Assembly (NCBI GenBank): GCA_050485365.1
Contig: JBJHBH010000002.1
Location: forward strand, 1 to 64,000
Length of the DNA: 64,000 nt
Direction: 5' to 3'
Source: JARFUG01 sp050485365
GTDB taxonomy: Bacteria; Desulfobacterota; Desulfuromonadia; Desulfuromonadales; JACZKF01
Shown here piece after piece: positions 26,231-33,763 of this stretch (positions within the stretch are counted from its first letter, which is position 1; every line of letters begins with the position of its first letter). The notes beneath the pieces are model-generated. The model had not been told where the DNA came from. It did not search any database and saw only the letters and a list, made by a program, of their open reading frames with translations. The position numbers and the translations under genes were made by a program.

Positions 26231-26259
26231 ATAAAAACCGTACCAGAAGGAAAAGTCAA
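26231..26259 (-). promoter_or_regulatory. Candidate sigma70 promoter for aroF
   Basis: On the minus strand TTGACT (26259-26254) is followed after 17 bases by TTTTAT (26236-26231). It lies about 200 bases before aroF and about 100 bases past the otsA stop, which would place both leader hairpins in the aroF message. Confidence 0.45.
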
Positions 26260-26360
26260 AAAAGAAGGCGTAGAAAAGGCGCATCGCTCAGCTTTCGAAG
26301 GAGTATCTTCGATCCTTCTAGCAGATCGACAAACAAATGGCAAGCGAAAGATATCGTCTC

Positions 26361-27803
26361 TCACTGCCCCCCCGAGTCGGACATCGTCCCCACGAAGCGC
26401 TGTACCCAGTGGTGGACGTCGTTGCGCCGTAGATCTCCCTGCAGCCTCTCCATGCGGGCGCGCCTCTCCTCGGGCGCCATGGTGAAGGCGCGCCGGATGG
26501 CGTCGGCCATGCCGTCGACGTCGTAGGGGTTGACCAGCAGCGCATCGTGCCGCATGCGGTCGGCCGCCCCGGCGAACTCGCTCAAAATCAGCACGTTGTT
26601 CAGATCGACGGCGCTGGCGCAGTACTCCTTGGCCACCAGATTCATCCCGTCGCGCAAGGGGGTGATGAGGGCGATCTCGCTGGTGCGGTAGTGGGCCAGC
26701 AGTTGCGTGCGGTCCAGCGAGCGAAAGACGTAGAGGATCGGCACCCATCCGGGCTCGGAGAAACGTGCGTTGATGCGCCCGGCGGTCTGGTCGAGGGTCT
26801 CCTTGAGGATCTGGTACTCGGGGACGAGGGTGCGGCTCGGCACAACGACCTGCAGCAGGCTGATCTGACGGCGCAGCTCGGGGTATTTCTCGAGGGCGCG
26901 CTCGAAGCCGAGGAACCTCTCCGGTATCCCCTTGGTGTAATCGAGGCGATCGATGCCCAGAACGAGTTTTTTCCCCTCGAGGTTCTCGTGCAGATACCAG
27001 GCGGCCTCGGCCACCTCCTTCGAGCGGGCCGCTTCGTTGAACTCGGCGTAATCGATGCTGATCGGAAAGTGTCCCACCCGAACGGTGCGCCCGCCGCAGC
27101 GCAGCAGCGTGAACTGGCGCTGGCGGCTGATGACTTCCACCTCGGGAAGAAGCGCCGTGACGCAGCCGACGAAGTTGCGCCGGTCGCGCAGGGTCTGAAA
27201 GCCGATGAGATCGTAGGCCATCATGGCGCGGATGATCTCCTGCTTCCACGGCAGGCGCCGAAAAAGATCGAGAGAGGGGAAGGGGATGTGCAGGAAGAAG
27301 GCGAGGGGGCGTTGCACCCCCATCTGCCGCAGATGCTCACCGGTGAGCAGAAGCTGGTAGTCGTGAATCCAGACCAGGTCGTCGGGGGAGGCCGCCTGCG
27401 CCACCGCTTCGGCGAAGTGGTGGTTCACCTCCCGGTAGGTGAGCCAGTTTTCGCGGTTGAAGCTGCAGTGGCCGAGCAGGTCGTGAAACAGGGGCCAGAG
27501 CGTCTCGTTGGAGAAGCCCTGGTAGTACTTCTCCACCTCCTCGTCGCTGATCGCGACGGCGCGCAGCTGATAGCCGCGCTCCTTGCCGAAGCGCTCGAAA
27601 AGCGCCTCCAGGGGGACTTCGCCGCCGGACCCCGCCCAGCCGATCCACAGCCCCCGGTCGCGCTTCATCACCGGCGCCAGCGCCGTGACGAGACCGCCGC
27701 TTCCCGGCTCGATGCGCCACTCGTCCCCCTCCTGCGAGATCACCACCGGAAGTCGGTTCGACACGACGATCAGGCGCTTTTTCCCCGTTGCACTTTCGTC
27801 CAT
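26361..27803 (-). CDS. otsA: Alpha,alpha-trehalose-phosphate synthase
   Basis: The 480-residue GT20 protein shows LIVVSNRLPVVI at the N-terminus, WIGWAG, VWIHDYQLLL, FFLHIPFPSLDLFRRLPW, GIDRLDYTKGIPERF and ITPLRDGMNLVAKEYCA, the UDP-glucose and glucose-6-phosphate binding motifs. It makes trehalose-6-phosphate. The start at 27803 has an AGGAGGAGG ribosome site. No phosphatase (otsB) is adjacent. It sits next to the acetyl-beta-lysine genes, so both may serve salt adaptation. NHHFAEAVA and related His-rich words are normal for the family. Confidence 0.94.
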   Translation of the reverse strand: MDESATGKKRLIVVSNRLPVVISQEGDEWRIEPGSGGLVTALAPVMKRDRGLWIGWAGSGGEVPLEALFERFGKERGYQLRAVAISDEEVEKYYQGFSNETLWPLFHDLLGHCSFNRENWLTYREVNHHFAEAVAQAASPDDLVWIHDYQLLLTGEHLRQMGVQRPLAFFLHIPFPSLDLFRRLPWKQEIIRAMMAYDLIGFQTLRDRRNFVGCVTALLPEVEVISRQRQFTLLRCGGRTVRVGHFPISIDYAEFNEAARSKEVAEAAWYLHENLEGKKLVLGIDRLDYTKGIPERFLGFERALEKYPELRRQISLLQVVVPSRTLVPEYQILKETLDQTAGRINARFSEPGWVPILYVFRSLDRTQLLAHYRTSEIALITPLRDGMNLVAKEYCASAVDLNNVLILSEFAGAADRMRHDALLVNPYDVDGMADAIRRAFTMAPEERRARMERLQGDLRRNDVHHWVQRFVGTMSDSGGQ

Positions 27804-27886
27804 ACCGATCCTCCTCCTTCTCGCCGCATCGCACGGCAATCGCCCGAATTACAACGATGAGAGGAAAAAGTATAGCAAAGCCACCA

Positions 27887-28738
27887 TCAGCCGCAAACGG
27901 CTCCGGCAGCCGCGTCCGCCTCGAGGTGTTTGTACCAGATGTTCATGCACTCGAGGCTTCCGGAGATCTGGGTGTTTTGCGTGAGGGTCCCTCCGTAGCG
28001 GTAGCCGCGCTTGGCGAAGGTCAGATTCATGCCGAAGGAAACGGCGCGGGCGATGGTGTAGACGGTGGGGATCCGCCGAAGGCGCATCTCCCGCTCCATC
28101 GCCGCCAGCAACGCCGTCGCCAGCCCCCCGCCGCGATGCTGCGGGTCGGTGGCGAAGTCGGTCATCTCGGCGCTGCGGGCGCCCGGATCGATCTCGGCCG
28201 AGGCCAGGGCGATGGGCGCCCCCCCCTTCCAGATGCCGAAGTAGACGACGTTCTCCTCCATCGTTTGGCGCAGATACGCGGGGTCGTGGATTGGGAAGGG
28301 ATAGCTGTCGAAGACCCGGCGGTACAGAGCCGCCATCGCCTCGGCGTCCTGCGCCGTCGCCTTGCGGCAGGGGGTGTCCATCGGCGCGGGCTCGGCGGGG
28401 CGCTTGCGGGCGGCGGCGAGAACCTGGGCGACGGTTTCGGGATGCTGCGCGCGGCGACGATCGGGACAGAGGTATTTCGCCATGAAGACGACATCCTCCT
28501 CGCCGCGGTAATAGCGCGGGACGCTCCCCTCGGGCCGAAAGCCCGCCTCGGCGAAGCAGTCGCCGGCCCCTTCGGGCACCTTGGCGATGATCTTTGAATA
28601 CCCCCTTTGCCTGGCGAGCTCTTCGAGCCGCTCGGCCACCGCCGACGGATCGCCGCCGAGCTTCAGCAGATAGGCGCGGTCGTTGGCCGGTCCGTGGTGA
28701 ACCAGAGAGCCCGCCAGCTCGACGATTTGGTCGCTCAC
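27887..28738 (-). CDS. ablB: Beta-lysine N-epsilon-acetyltransferase
   Basis: The 283-residue protein has a C-terminal GNAT domain (YFGIWKGGAPIALASAEIDP, then TDFATDPQHRGGGLATALLA with the acetyl-CoA loop) and the N-terminal extension typical of AblB (YSKIIAKVPEGAGDCFAEAG). It acetylates beta-lysine to the osmolyte N-epsilon-acetyl-beta-lysine. It starts at GTG 28738, overlapping the ablA stop (GTGA) with GGAGG five bases upstream, so the two are coupled. The next gene downstream is otsA. Confidence 0.9.
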   Translation of the reverse strand: MSDQIVELAGSLVHHGPANDRAYLLKLGGDPSAVAERLEELARQRGYSKIIAKVPEGAGDCFAEAGFRPEGSVPRYYRGEEDVVFMAKYLCPDRRRAQHPETVAQVLAAARKRPAEPAPMDTPCRKATAQDAEAMAALYRRVFDSYPFPIHDPAYLRQTMEENVVYFGIWKGGAPIALASAEIDPGARSAEMTDFATDPQHRGGGLATALLAAMEREMRLRRIPTVYTIARAVSFGMNLTFAKRGYRYGGTLTQNTQISGSLECMNIWYKHLEADAAAGAVCG

Positions 28739-30045
28739 GACGCCCTCCGCTCGAAACGCTCGTTCTGCGCCGGCGTGAGGGAGTCGACCTCGTCGGCGTC
28801 GCACAGAAGGCGCGAAATCCCCACCGAGGTGAACTCCTCGCCTTCTCTCAGGTCGAGCTGCAGGCGGCAGTCGCTGCAGTTGCGGTCGCAGAAGACCGGC
28901 TCGTAGGCGTCGGGCTCCTTGTAGGTGGTGATCACCCCCTCGTAGTTGCGCAGCACCACCTTGTTGGTCGACCACGAAATGAGGTAGCTCGGCATCACAG
29001 GAATCTTGCCGCCGCCGTGGGGGGCGTCGATGACGTAGGTCGGCACGGCGAAGCCACTGGTGTGGCCGATGAGGCTCTCCATGATCTCGATCCCCTTGCC
29101 CACGGGAGTCCGGAAGTGGGAGAGCCCCTCCGAAAGATCGCACTGGTACATGTAGTAGGGGCGGATGCGGTTCTGGACGAGCTTGTGCACCAGGGTCTTC
29201 ATGATGCGCGGGCAGTCGTTGATCCCCGAGAGCAGGACCGACTGGTTCCCCAGCGGGATGCCGGCGTCGGCCAGCATGGCGATTGCCTCGCGCGAGCTGG
29301 CGGTGATCTCCCGCGGGTGATTGAAGTGGGTGTTGATCCAGATCGGATGATGCTTCTTCAGCACCGACACCAGATTGTCCGTGATCCGGTACGGCAGCAC
29401 CACCGGGGTGCGCGTCCCGATGCGGATGACCTCCACATGGGGGATGGCGCGCAGCTCGCCCAGAATCCAGTCGATGTAGTCATCCTCCAGCAGAAACGGG
29501 TCGCCGCCGGACAAAAGGACGTCGCGCACGCCGGGCGTGTTGCGGATGTAGTCGATCCCCCGCAGGATCGCCTCGCGCCCCGAGACGTGATCGACGTCGC
29601 CCACCTTGCGCTTGCGGGTGCAGTGCCGACAGTACATGGCGCACACGTTGCTCACATGCAGCAGAACCCGATCGGGATAGCGGTGCGTCACCCCCGGCAC
29701 GGGGCTGTCCTTGTCCTCGGCGAGGGGATCGGCCATATCGGTCGGCTGCACGATGAGCTCGTCGGGCGAGGGGAACGACTGCTTGAAGATGGGATCTTCG
29801 AGGTAGTTGGCCGTGTCGATGAGAGATAGATAATATGGCGTGATCGAGAGGGGGAATTTCTCCAGCGTCTGCTCCAGAACCTTGCGCTCCTTCTCGTCGA
29901 AGCGGATATCGAGCAGGCTCTCGAATTTCGCCAAGGTTCTCACCGAATGCCGAAGCTGCCACTTCCAGTCTTTCCATTGAGAAAGCAAAACGTTCGGCTC
30001 GACTTTCGATGCGATGCTGCGTTGCTTCTCACTGTAGATCGTCAA
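28735..30045 (-). CDS. ablA: Lysine 2,3-aminomutase
   Basis: The 436-residue radical-SAM enzyme has the cluster motif CAMYCRHC (C-x3-C-x2-C) followed by TRKRKVGD, then GGDPFLLEDD, and the substrate-binding region TNKVVLRNYEGVITTY. It converts lysine to beta-lysine using a 4Fe-4S cluster, SAM and PLP. Together with the overlapping ablB it makes N-epsilon-acetyl-beta-lysine. The C-terminal CDRNCSDC is a further Cys group seen in aminomutases of this type. The 240 bases between it and the tRNA promoter hold no gene. Confidence 0.95.
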   Translation of the reverse strand: MTIYSEKQRSIASKVEPNVLLSQWKDWKWQLRHSVRTLAKFESLLDIRFDEKERKVLEQTLEKFPLSITPYYLSLIDTANYLEDPIFKQSFPSPDELIVQPTDMADPLAEDKDSPVPGVTHRYPDRVLLHVSNVCAMYCRHCTRKRKVGDVDHVSGREAILRGIDYIRNTPGVRDVLLSGGDPFLLEDDYIDWILGELRAIPHVEVIRIGTRTPVVLPYRITDNLVSVLKKHHPIWINTHFNHPREITASSREAIAMLADAGIPLGNQSVLLSGINDCPRIMKTLVHKLVQNRIRPYYMYQCDLSEGLSHFRTPVGKGIEIMESLIGHTSGFAVPTYVIDAPHGGGKIPVMPSYLISWSTNKVVLRNYEGVITTYKEPDAYEPVFCDRNCSDCRLQLDLREGEEFTSVGISRLLCDADEVDSLTPAQNERFERRAS

Positions 30046-30287
30046 AACGTCACTCCTTGTATTTTTGAATCCACTCTAAATAGATTCAAGAAATGTTCTG
30101 CGAAAAATATCTTACGAGGCTAGCAACATCACACTTCGATGTCAACCCTTTGGGCCAGATAGAGAACTCCCAGCGTGCATGATCTACCGATATTCTGCGC
30201 TGAAATTTGACGAAGTTTCACTGAAAGAATCACGCCATCGAGCCCGAAACGCCCACGAAGTCTGCCGAGAAAAAAGGAAATTTCCCC

Positions 30288-30316
30288 TTGACACCCGTGG
30301 GCGCTTCCTCTATAAA
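30288..30316 (+). promoter_or_regulatory. Consensus sigma70 promoter for tRNA-Phe
   Basis: TTGACA (30288-30293) and TATAAA (30311-30316) are 17 bases apart, near consensus. The tRNA begins 15 bases after the -10 box. Confidence 0.9.
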
Positions 30317-30330
30317 GTTGATTCGATTTT

Positions 30331-30406
30331 GCCCAGATAGCTCAGTCGGTAGAGCAGTGGACTGAAAATCCACGTGTCGCTGGTTCGATTCCGGCTCTGG
30401 GCACCA
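30331..30406 (+). tRNA. tRNA-Phe (GAA anticodon), CCA encoded
   Basis: The 76-base gene folds into a full cloverleaf. The acceptor arm GCCCAGA pairs with TCTGGGC. The anticodon stem GTGGA/TCCAC holds the loop CTGAAAA with anticodon GAA. GGTTCGATTCC gives the T loop. The 3' CCA is encoded. It is a single-gene unit with its own promoter and terminator. Confidence 0.97.
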
Positions 30407-30412
30407 TACAAG

Positions 30413-30456
30413 AAAAAAGGGATCAGCCTGTTTTTAGGCCGATCCCTTTTTCTTTT
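30413..30456 (+). terminator. Terminator after tRNA-Phe
   Basis: AAAAAGGGATC-A-GCCT pairs with AGGC-C-GATCCCTTTTT around a T-rich loop, followed by a T-rich tract. It may also serve the small minus-strand gene ending at 30480. Confidence 0.92.
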
Positions 30457-30479
30457 TCTCCCCCCACCCTCGCCTCAGC

Positions 30480-30638
30480 TCAACGCCGCACCGGCGCTTC
30501 CTCCCCTTCTCTGTCGGCGGCCCCGGCGTCTTTGGCGACCTCCGTCTCGCGCACCTTCTTCGTTCCCTCTTCCTGCGGCGGAACCGGCCGGCTCGAGCGG
30601 ATCGTGGGACGGCCGATGTCGTGGATCGTGGGTTCCAT
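30480..30638 (-). CDS. Small hydrophilic hypothetical protein (52 aa)
   Basis: A 53-codon frame starts at ATG 30638 with AAAGGAG eight bases upstream. It encodes MEPTIHDIGRPTIRSSRPVP followed by a Glu/Lys-rich tail. No membrane segment or motif is present. The good ribosome site and the convergent terminator support it, but no family was recognised. It is divergent from the dodecin gene. Confidence 0.45.
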   Translation of the reverse strand: MEPTIHDIGRPTIRSSRPVPPQEEGTKKVRETEVAKDAGAADREGEEAPVRR

Positions 30639-30855
30639 CTCGTTCGCTCCTTTCCGGTTTGGGAGTTCGCATCCAAATCCTGATCTGACGAAGTACAACA
30701 CCCGTGCCAATCCAATTTCGTTAATGATATGTCGCACTTCGATTCGCCCCTTCTGGCGCTGTAAACTTTTGCGACGCGCACGCAGCGGTCTTTACAGCGA
30801 AGCCGCGAATGCTAGTCTTTATTCTGAATACGAACGCATGAAAGGAGGATGTGAA

Positions 30856-31074
30856 ATGACGTACGGAGACGAGCGCATCTACAAGAAGGTCGAGGTGATC
30901 GGGATTTCGCCCAAAAGCATCGAGGACGCCATCGCCCGGGCGGTCAAAAAGGCGAGCCAGTCGCTGGAGGGGCTCTCGTGGTTCGAGGTGGGCGACATCC
31001 GCGGCCACATCGGCGAGGGGGGGGAGGTGACCGAGTATCAGGTGGTGCTGAAGGTTTCGTTCGTGGTGAAGTGA
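30856..31074 (+). CDS. Dodecin family flavin-binding protein
   Basis: The 72-residue protein matches dodecins: IYKKVEVIGISPKSIEDAIA, then RAVKKASQSLEGLSWFEV with the Trp that stacks on flavin, and YQVVLKVSFVV as the last strand. Dodecins form hollow dodecamers that store or buffer riboflavin, FMN or CoA. The start at 30856 is set by AAAGGAGG (30841-30848). It is monocistronic. Confidence 0.93.
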   Translation: MTYGDERIYKKVEVIGISPKSIEDAIARAVKKASQSLEGLSWFEVGDIRGHIGEGGEVTEYQVVLKVSFVVK

Positions 31075-31115
31075 TCGTTTAGAAGCAGCAGGATCAGGCT
31101 GAAGGCCGAAGGTTT

Positions 31116-31139
31116 GTAGGGGCGCAATTCATTGCGCCC
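31116..31139. repeat. Short palindromic intergenic repeat
   Basis: GTAGG precedes GGGCGCAAT (31120-31128) and ATTGCGCCC (31131-31139), a perfect nine-pair inverted repeat. GTAGGGGCG-type palindromes are common in many bacterial genomes. Confidence 0.6.
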
Positions 31140-31193
31140 TGTGACTGAATGCGCCGATCCGGCCGAACTGATTCAACATCCTGATTCAGTCTC

Positions 31194-31946
31194 TCAGCCG
31201 ATCAGGAGCTTGACGGCGAAGACGATCACCGTCGCGGTGACGACCTTCTTGATCCAGTCGTGCCCCTTTTTGACCGCCATGCGCGAGGCGAGCCATCCGC
31301 CGGTGCCGTTCCCCGCGGCCAGGGCGAGCCCGAGAACCCAGTCGACCTGCCCGTGGTAGGCGAAGACGGCCAGGGCCGGGACGGTGAACAGGAGGATGAC
31401 GACGATCTTCACCGCGTTGGTGCGCACCAGGTCGAAGCCGAAGGCCATGAGAAGCGGAATGATGAGGAAGCCGACCCCCGCCTGCACGAATCCGCCGTAG
31501 ATCCCGATGAAAAAGAAGGAGCCGAGCAGCAGCGCCAGGCGCGCGGGGGTGAAGTGCGCCTCCTCGGTACGCCGGTGCTTCATCGGGTCGATGACGGTGA
31601 AGACGAGCGCCCCCACCATGATGAAGGCCAGGAGGCGCTCGAAGGTGCGCTCGTCGATCTCCACCGCCCACCGCGCCCCGAGCCAGGCGCCCAGCAATGA
31701 GGGCGCGGTGCAGATCAGCGCCAGGCGCAGCGGCAGAACCTTTTGGCGGCGAAAGGAGGCGATGGCGGCGATGTTCTGGACGAGGACCCCCACCCTGTTG
31801 GTGCCGTTGGCGGTGGCGGCGGGGAGCCCGATGAAGATAAGCATCGGCAGGGTCAGAAGCGAGCCGCCCCCCGCCAGAATGTTGAGAAACCCCGAGACGA
31901 AGCCGACCGCCACGAGGGCGGGGATGTGGAGGATCTCGGGGATCAT
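31194..31946 (-). CDS. TauE/SafE family membrane exporter
   Basis: The 250-residue protein has about eight hydrophobic segments and the two family repeats, each with a Gly-rich start: VGFVSGFLNILAGGGSLLTL and GIYGGFVQAGVGFLIIPLLM. Asn-Arg-Val-Gly (NGTNRVGVL) after the first repeat is typical. Family members export sulfite, sulfoacetate or other organic anions; the substrate here is unknown. Its ATG overlaps the tcdA stop (ATGA), so they form one transcript. Confidence 0.87.
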   Translation of the reverse strand: MIPEILHIPALVAVGFVSGFLNILAGGGSLLTLPMLIFIGLPAATANGTNRVGVLVQNIAAIASFRRQKVLPLRLALICTAPSLLGAWLGARWAVEIDERTFERLLAFIMVGALVFTVIDPMKHRRTEEAHFTPARLALLLGSFFFIGIYGGFVQAGVGFLIIPLLMAFGFDLVRTNAVKIVVILLFTVPALAVFAYHGQVDWVLGLALAAGNGTGGWLASRMAVKKGHDWIKKVVTATVIVFAVKLLIG

Positions 31947-32707
31947 TCCCCGAGCAGCGTTCGGATCGTCTCGCCCGCCATCGTCAGGCCGAACAGAGGC
32001 GGGATGTAGGAGGACGTCCCCAATATGACGCGGCGGTCGGTGCAGCTCCACAGCTGATCGTCGCGGTTGGGGCAGACGCAGTTCTCGGCGCAGGCGGCCG
32101 TTTCGGAGCCCAGGGGGCGGAACTCCTCGGTGGAGTAGACGACGCGGATCCCCGAGTCGACGCCGCGGCGGCGAAGCTCCTTGCGCAGAATGCGCGCCAG
32201 GCGGCATTTTTGCGTCTCGAAGAGGTCGGCAACGGCGATCTTGGTCGGATCGAGCTTGTTGGCCGCCCCCATGGAGGAGATGACGGGGAGGCCACGCTCG
32301 CGGCAGCTCTGCAGCAGGTGCAGCTTGGCGGTGATGTGGTCGATGCAGTCGAGGACGTGGTCGTACCCGCGCCCCAGAAGCTCATCGGCGCTCTCGGCCT
32401 TGAAGAAGGCCTTCAACGGCTCGATCTCGATCTGCGGGTTGATGGCGCGGCAGCGCTCGGCCATGACCTGCACCTTGGCGCGCCCGATGGTGCCGTCGAG
32501 GGCGTGGATCTGGCGGTTGACGTTGGTGAGGCAGATGTCGTCGAAGTCGATGAGGGTGAGGCGCCCCACCCCCGCGCGGGCGAGCGCCTCGGCGGCGAAC
32601 CCTCCCACGCCCCCGACGCCAAAGACGGCGACGGAGGCGCTCTTGAGCCGATCCATCCCCGCCTTGCCGACGAGAAGCTCCATGCGTGAAAAGCGGTGTT
32701 GATCCAT
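31943..32707 (-). CDS. tcdA: tRNA threonylcarbamoyladenosine dehydratase
   Basis: The 254-residue ThiF/E1-like protein begins RFSRMELLVGKAGMDRLKSA and has the ATP loop VFGVGGVGGFAAEALARAG, IDFDDICLTNVNRQIHAL and VLDCIDHITAKLHLL, then a Cys cluster CAENCVCP. TcdA converts t6A at tRNA position 37 to its cyclic form. The features match YgdL/TcdA rather than MoeB or ThiF. It is coupled to the TauE gene by overlap. Confidence 0.92.
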   Translation of the reverse strand: MDQHRFSRMELLVGKAGMDRLKSASVAVFGVGGVGGFAAEALARAGVGRLTLIDFDDICLTNVNRQIHALDGTIGRAKVQVMAERCRAINPQIEIEPLKAFFKAESADELLGRGYDHVLDCIDHITAKLHLLQSCRERGLPVISSMGAANKLDPTKIAVADLFETQKCRLARILRKELRRRGVDSGIRVVYSTEEFRPLGSETAACAENCVCPNRDDQLWSCTDRRVILGTSSYIPPLFGLTMAGETIRTLLGE

Positions 32708-32730
32708 TTTTTGTAAATCCTTTGAGAGGC

Positions 32731-32870
32731 AGCAAGGGCAGGCTGAAGGGTGTTAGGCTGTTAGGCAAACCTAGACCCTTTGACTTTCCTTCATCTTTTG
32801 GTTCTGCTTTGCTTTTCCTTCAGCCTAAATACCTGCCCTTGCTACAGCCTGCCTTTTACAGCCTGCCTTT
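32731..32870. repeat. Long inverted repeat with a tandem 13-bp repeat at the tatD stop
   Basis: AGCAAGGGCAG (32731-32741) is inverted as CTGCCCTTGCT (32833-32843), and AGGCTGAAGG (32740-32749) as CCTTCAGCCT (32817-32826). ACAGCCTGCCTTT then occurs twice in a row (32844 and 32858), the repeats spanning the stop of the tatD gene. No gene lies between 32708 and 32855. Confidence 0.65.
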
Positions 32871-33638
32871 AAAAATCCTCTTCGCATTCTCCGTCGTCAC
32901 CCGCGCCGTCTCCTCGATGCTCCAGCCGCGAAGCTGCGCCGCTTTGGCGGCGATGAGGGGGAGCCAGGCGGGGCGGTTCTCCTCGCCGCGGTGCGGGTGC
33001 GGAGGGAGGTCCGGCGCGTCGGTCTCCAGAACGATGGCGTGTGGTTCGATCTCCTGCAGAACCTGCGGCGCGCGCCGGGCGTTGGGATAGGTGAGCGTCG
33101 CGCCGAAGCCGATGGCGAACCCGAGAGAGATTGCCTCCCGGGCGCTCTCGACGCTTCCCGAGTAGGCATGAAAGATTCCCCCCCGCTCGCCGGCCCCCTC
33201 CTCGCGCAGAATCTGCAGCACCCGCGCGATGCGCTTGCGGCAATGAATGAGCACGGGGAGCCCCGCCTCGGCCGCCACTCTGAGCTGGCCGCGAAAGGCG
33301 CGCTCCTGCACGGCGGCGGGCAGATCGACCATGGCGTCGAGACCGATCTCCCCGACGGCGACGACCCGGTCGTCCGTCACGATCTCCCGCAGGCGGGCGC
33401 AGATTTTCTCGCTCCACTCATCGGCGGCCTGGGGATGAAGTCCCGGCGCGGCGAAGACGCCGTCGAAGGAGCGCGCCAGCTCGAGCAGAGCGCCCCAGCC
33501 GCCGGAGCGCACTCCGGGGACGACGAAATGTGCGACCCCGGCGCGGCCCGCTTCGCGCAGCGCCTCGGGCACGCCGCGTTCGGGCGGGAGCGCGTCGAGA
33601 TGGACATGAGTGTCGAAAAGCTCAGGAGAATCCGCCAT
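32856..33638 (-). CDS. TatD family metal-dependent hydrolase
   Basis: The 260-residue protein has the TatD signature: LFDTHVHLDAL with the first metal His pair, APGLHPQAAD, VAVGEIGLDAM with the metal Glu, VLIHCRKRIARVLQIL, GIFHAYSGSVESA and VLETDAPDLPPHPHRGEEN with the metal Asp. TatD enzymes are 3'-5' exonucleases or related hydrolases. ATG at 33638 lies at the normal family start; the frame extends upstream without support. Its 3' end lies within tandem repeats. Confidence 0.9.
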   Translation of the reverse strand: MADSPELFDTHVHLDALPPERGVPEALREAGRAGVAHFVVPGVRSGGWGALLELARSFDGVFAAPGLHPQAADEWSEKICARLREIVTDDRVVAVGEIGLDAMVDLPAAVQERAFRGQLRVAAEAGLPVLIHCRKRIARVLQILREEGAGERGGIFHAYSGSVESAREAISLGFAIGFGATLTYPNARRAPQVLQEIEPHAIVLETDAPDLPPHPHRGEENRPAWLPLIAAKAAQLRGWSIEETARVTTENAKRIFKGRL

Positions 33639-33763
33639 GACGGCGAGTCTAGCACAGCTGCCCCGCGGCGGGAAATCTCTTGTCACGGGGCGCAATCTGT
33701 GCTATCAGCCAAGGGATTGTTTTTTCAACAGACTCTCGCTTTTTCATACCAAGGGGTGCCGGG

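Noticed and set aside
30288..30456. tRNA-Phe as an integration site for a mobile element
   Set aside because: No integrase gene or duplicated tRNA 3' end was seen nearby, and the terminator directly follows the CCA.
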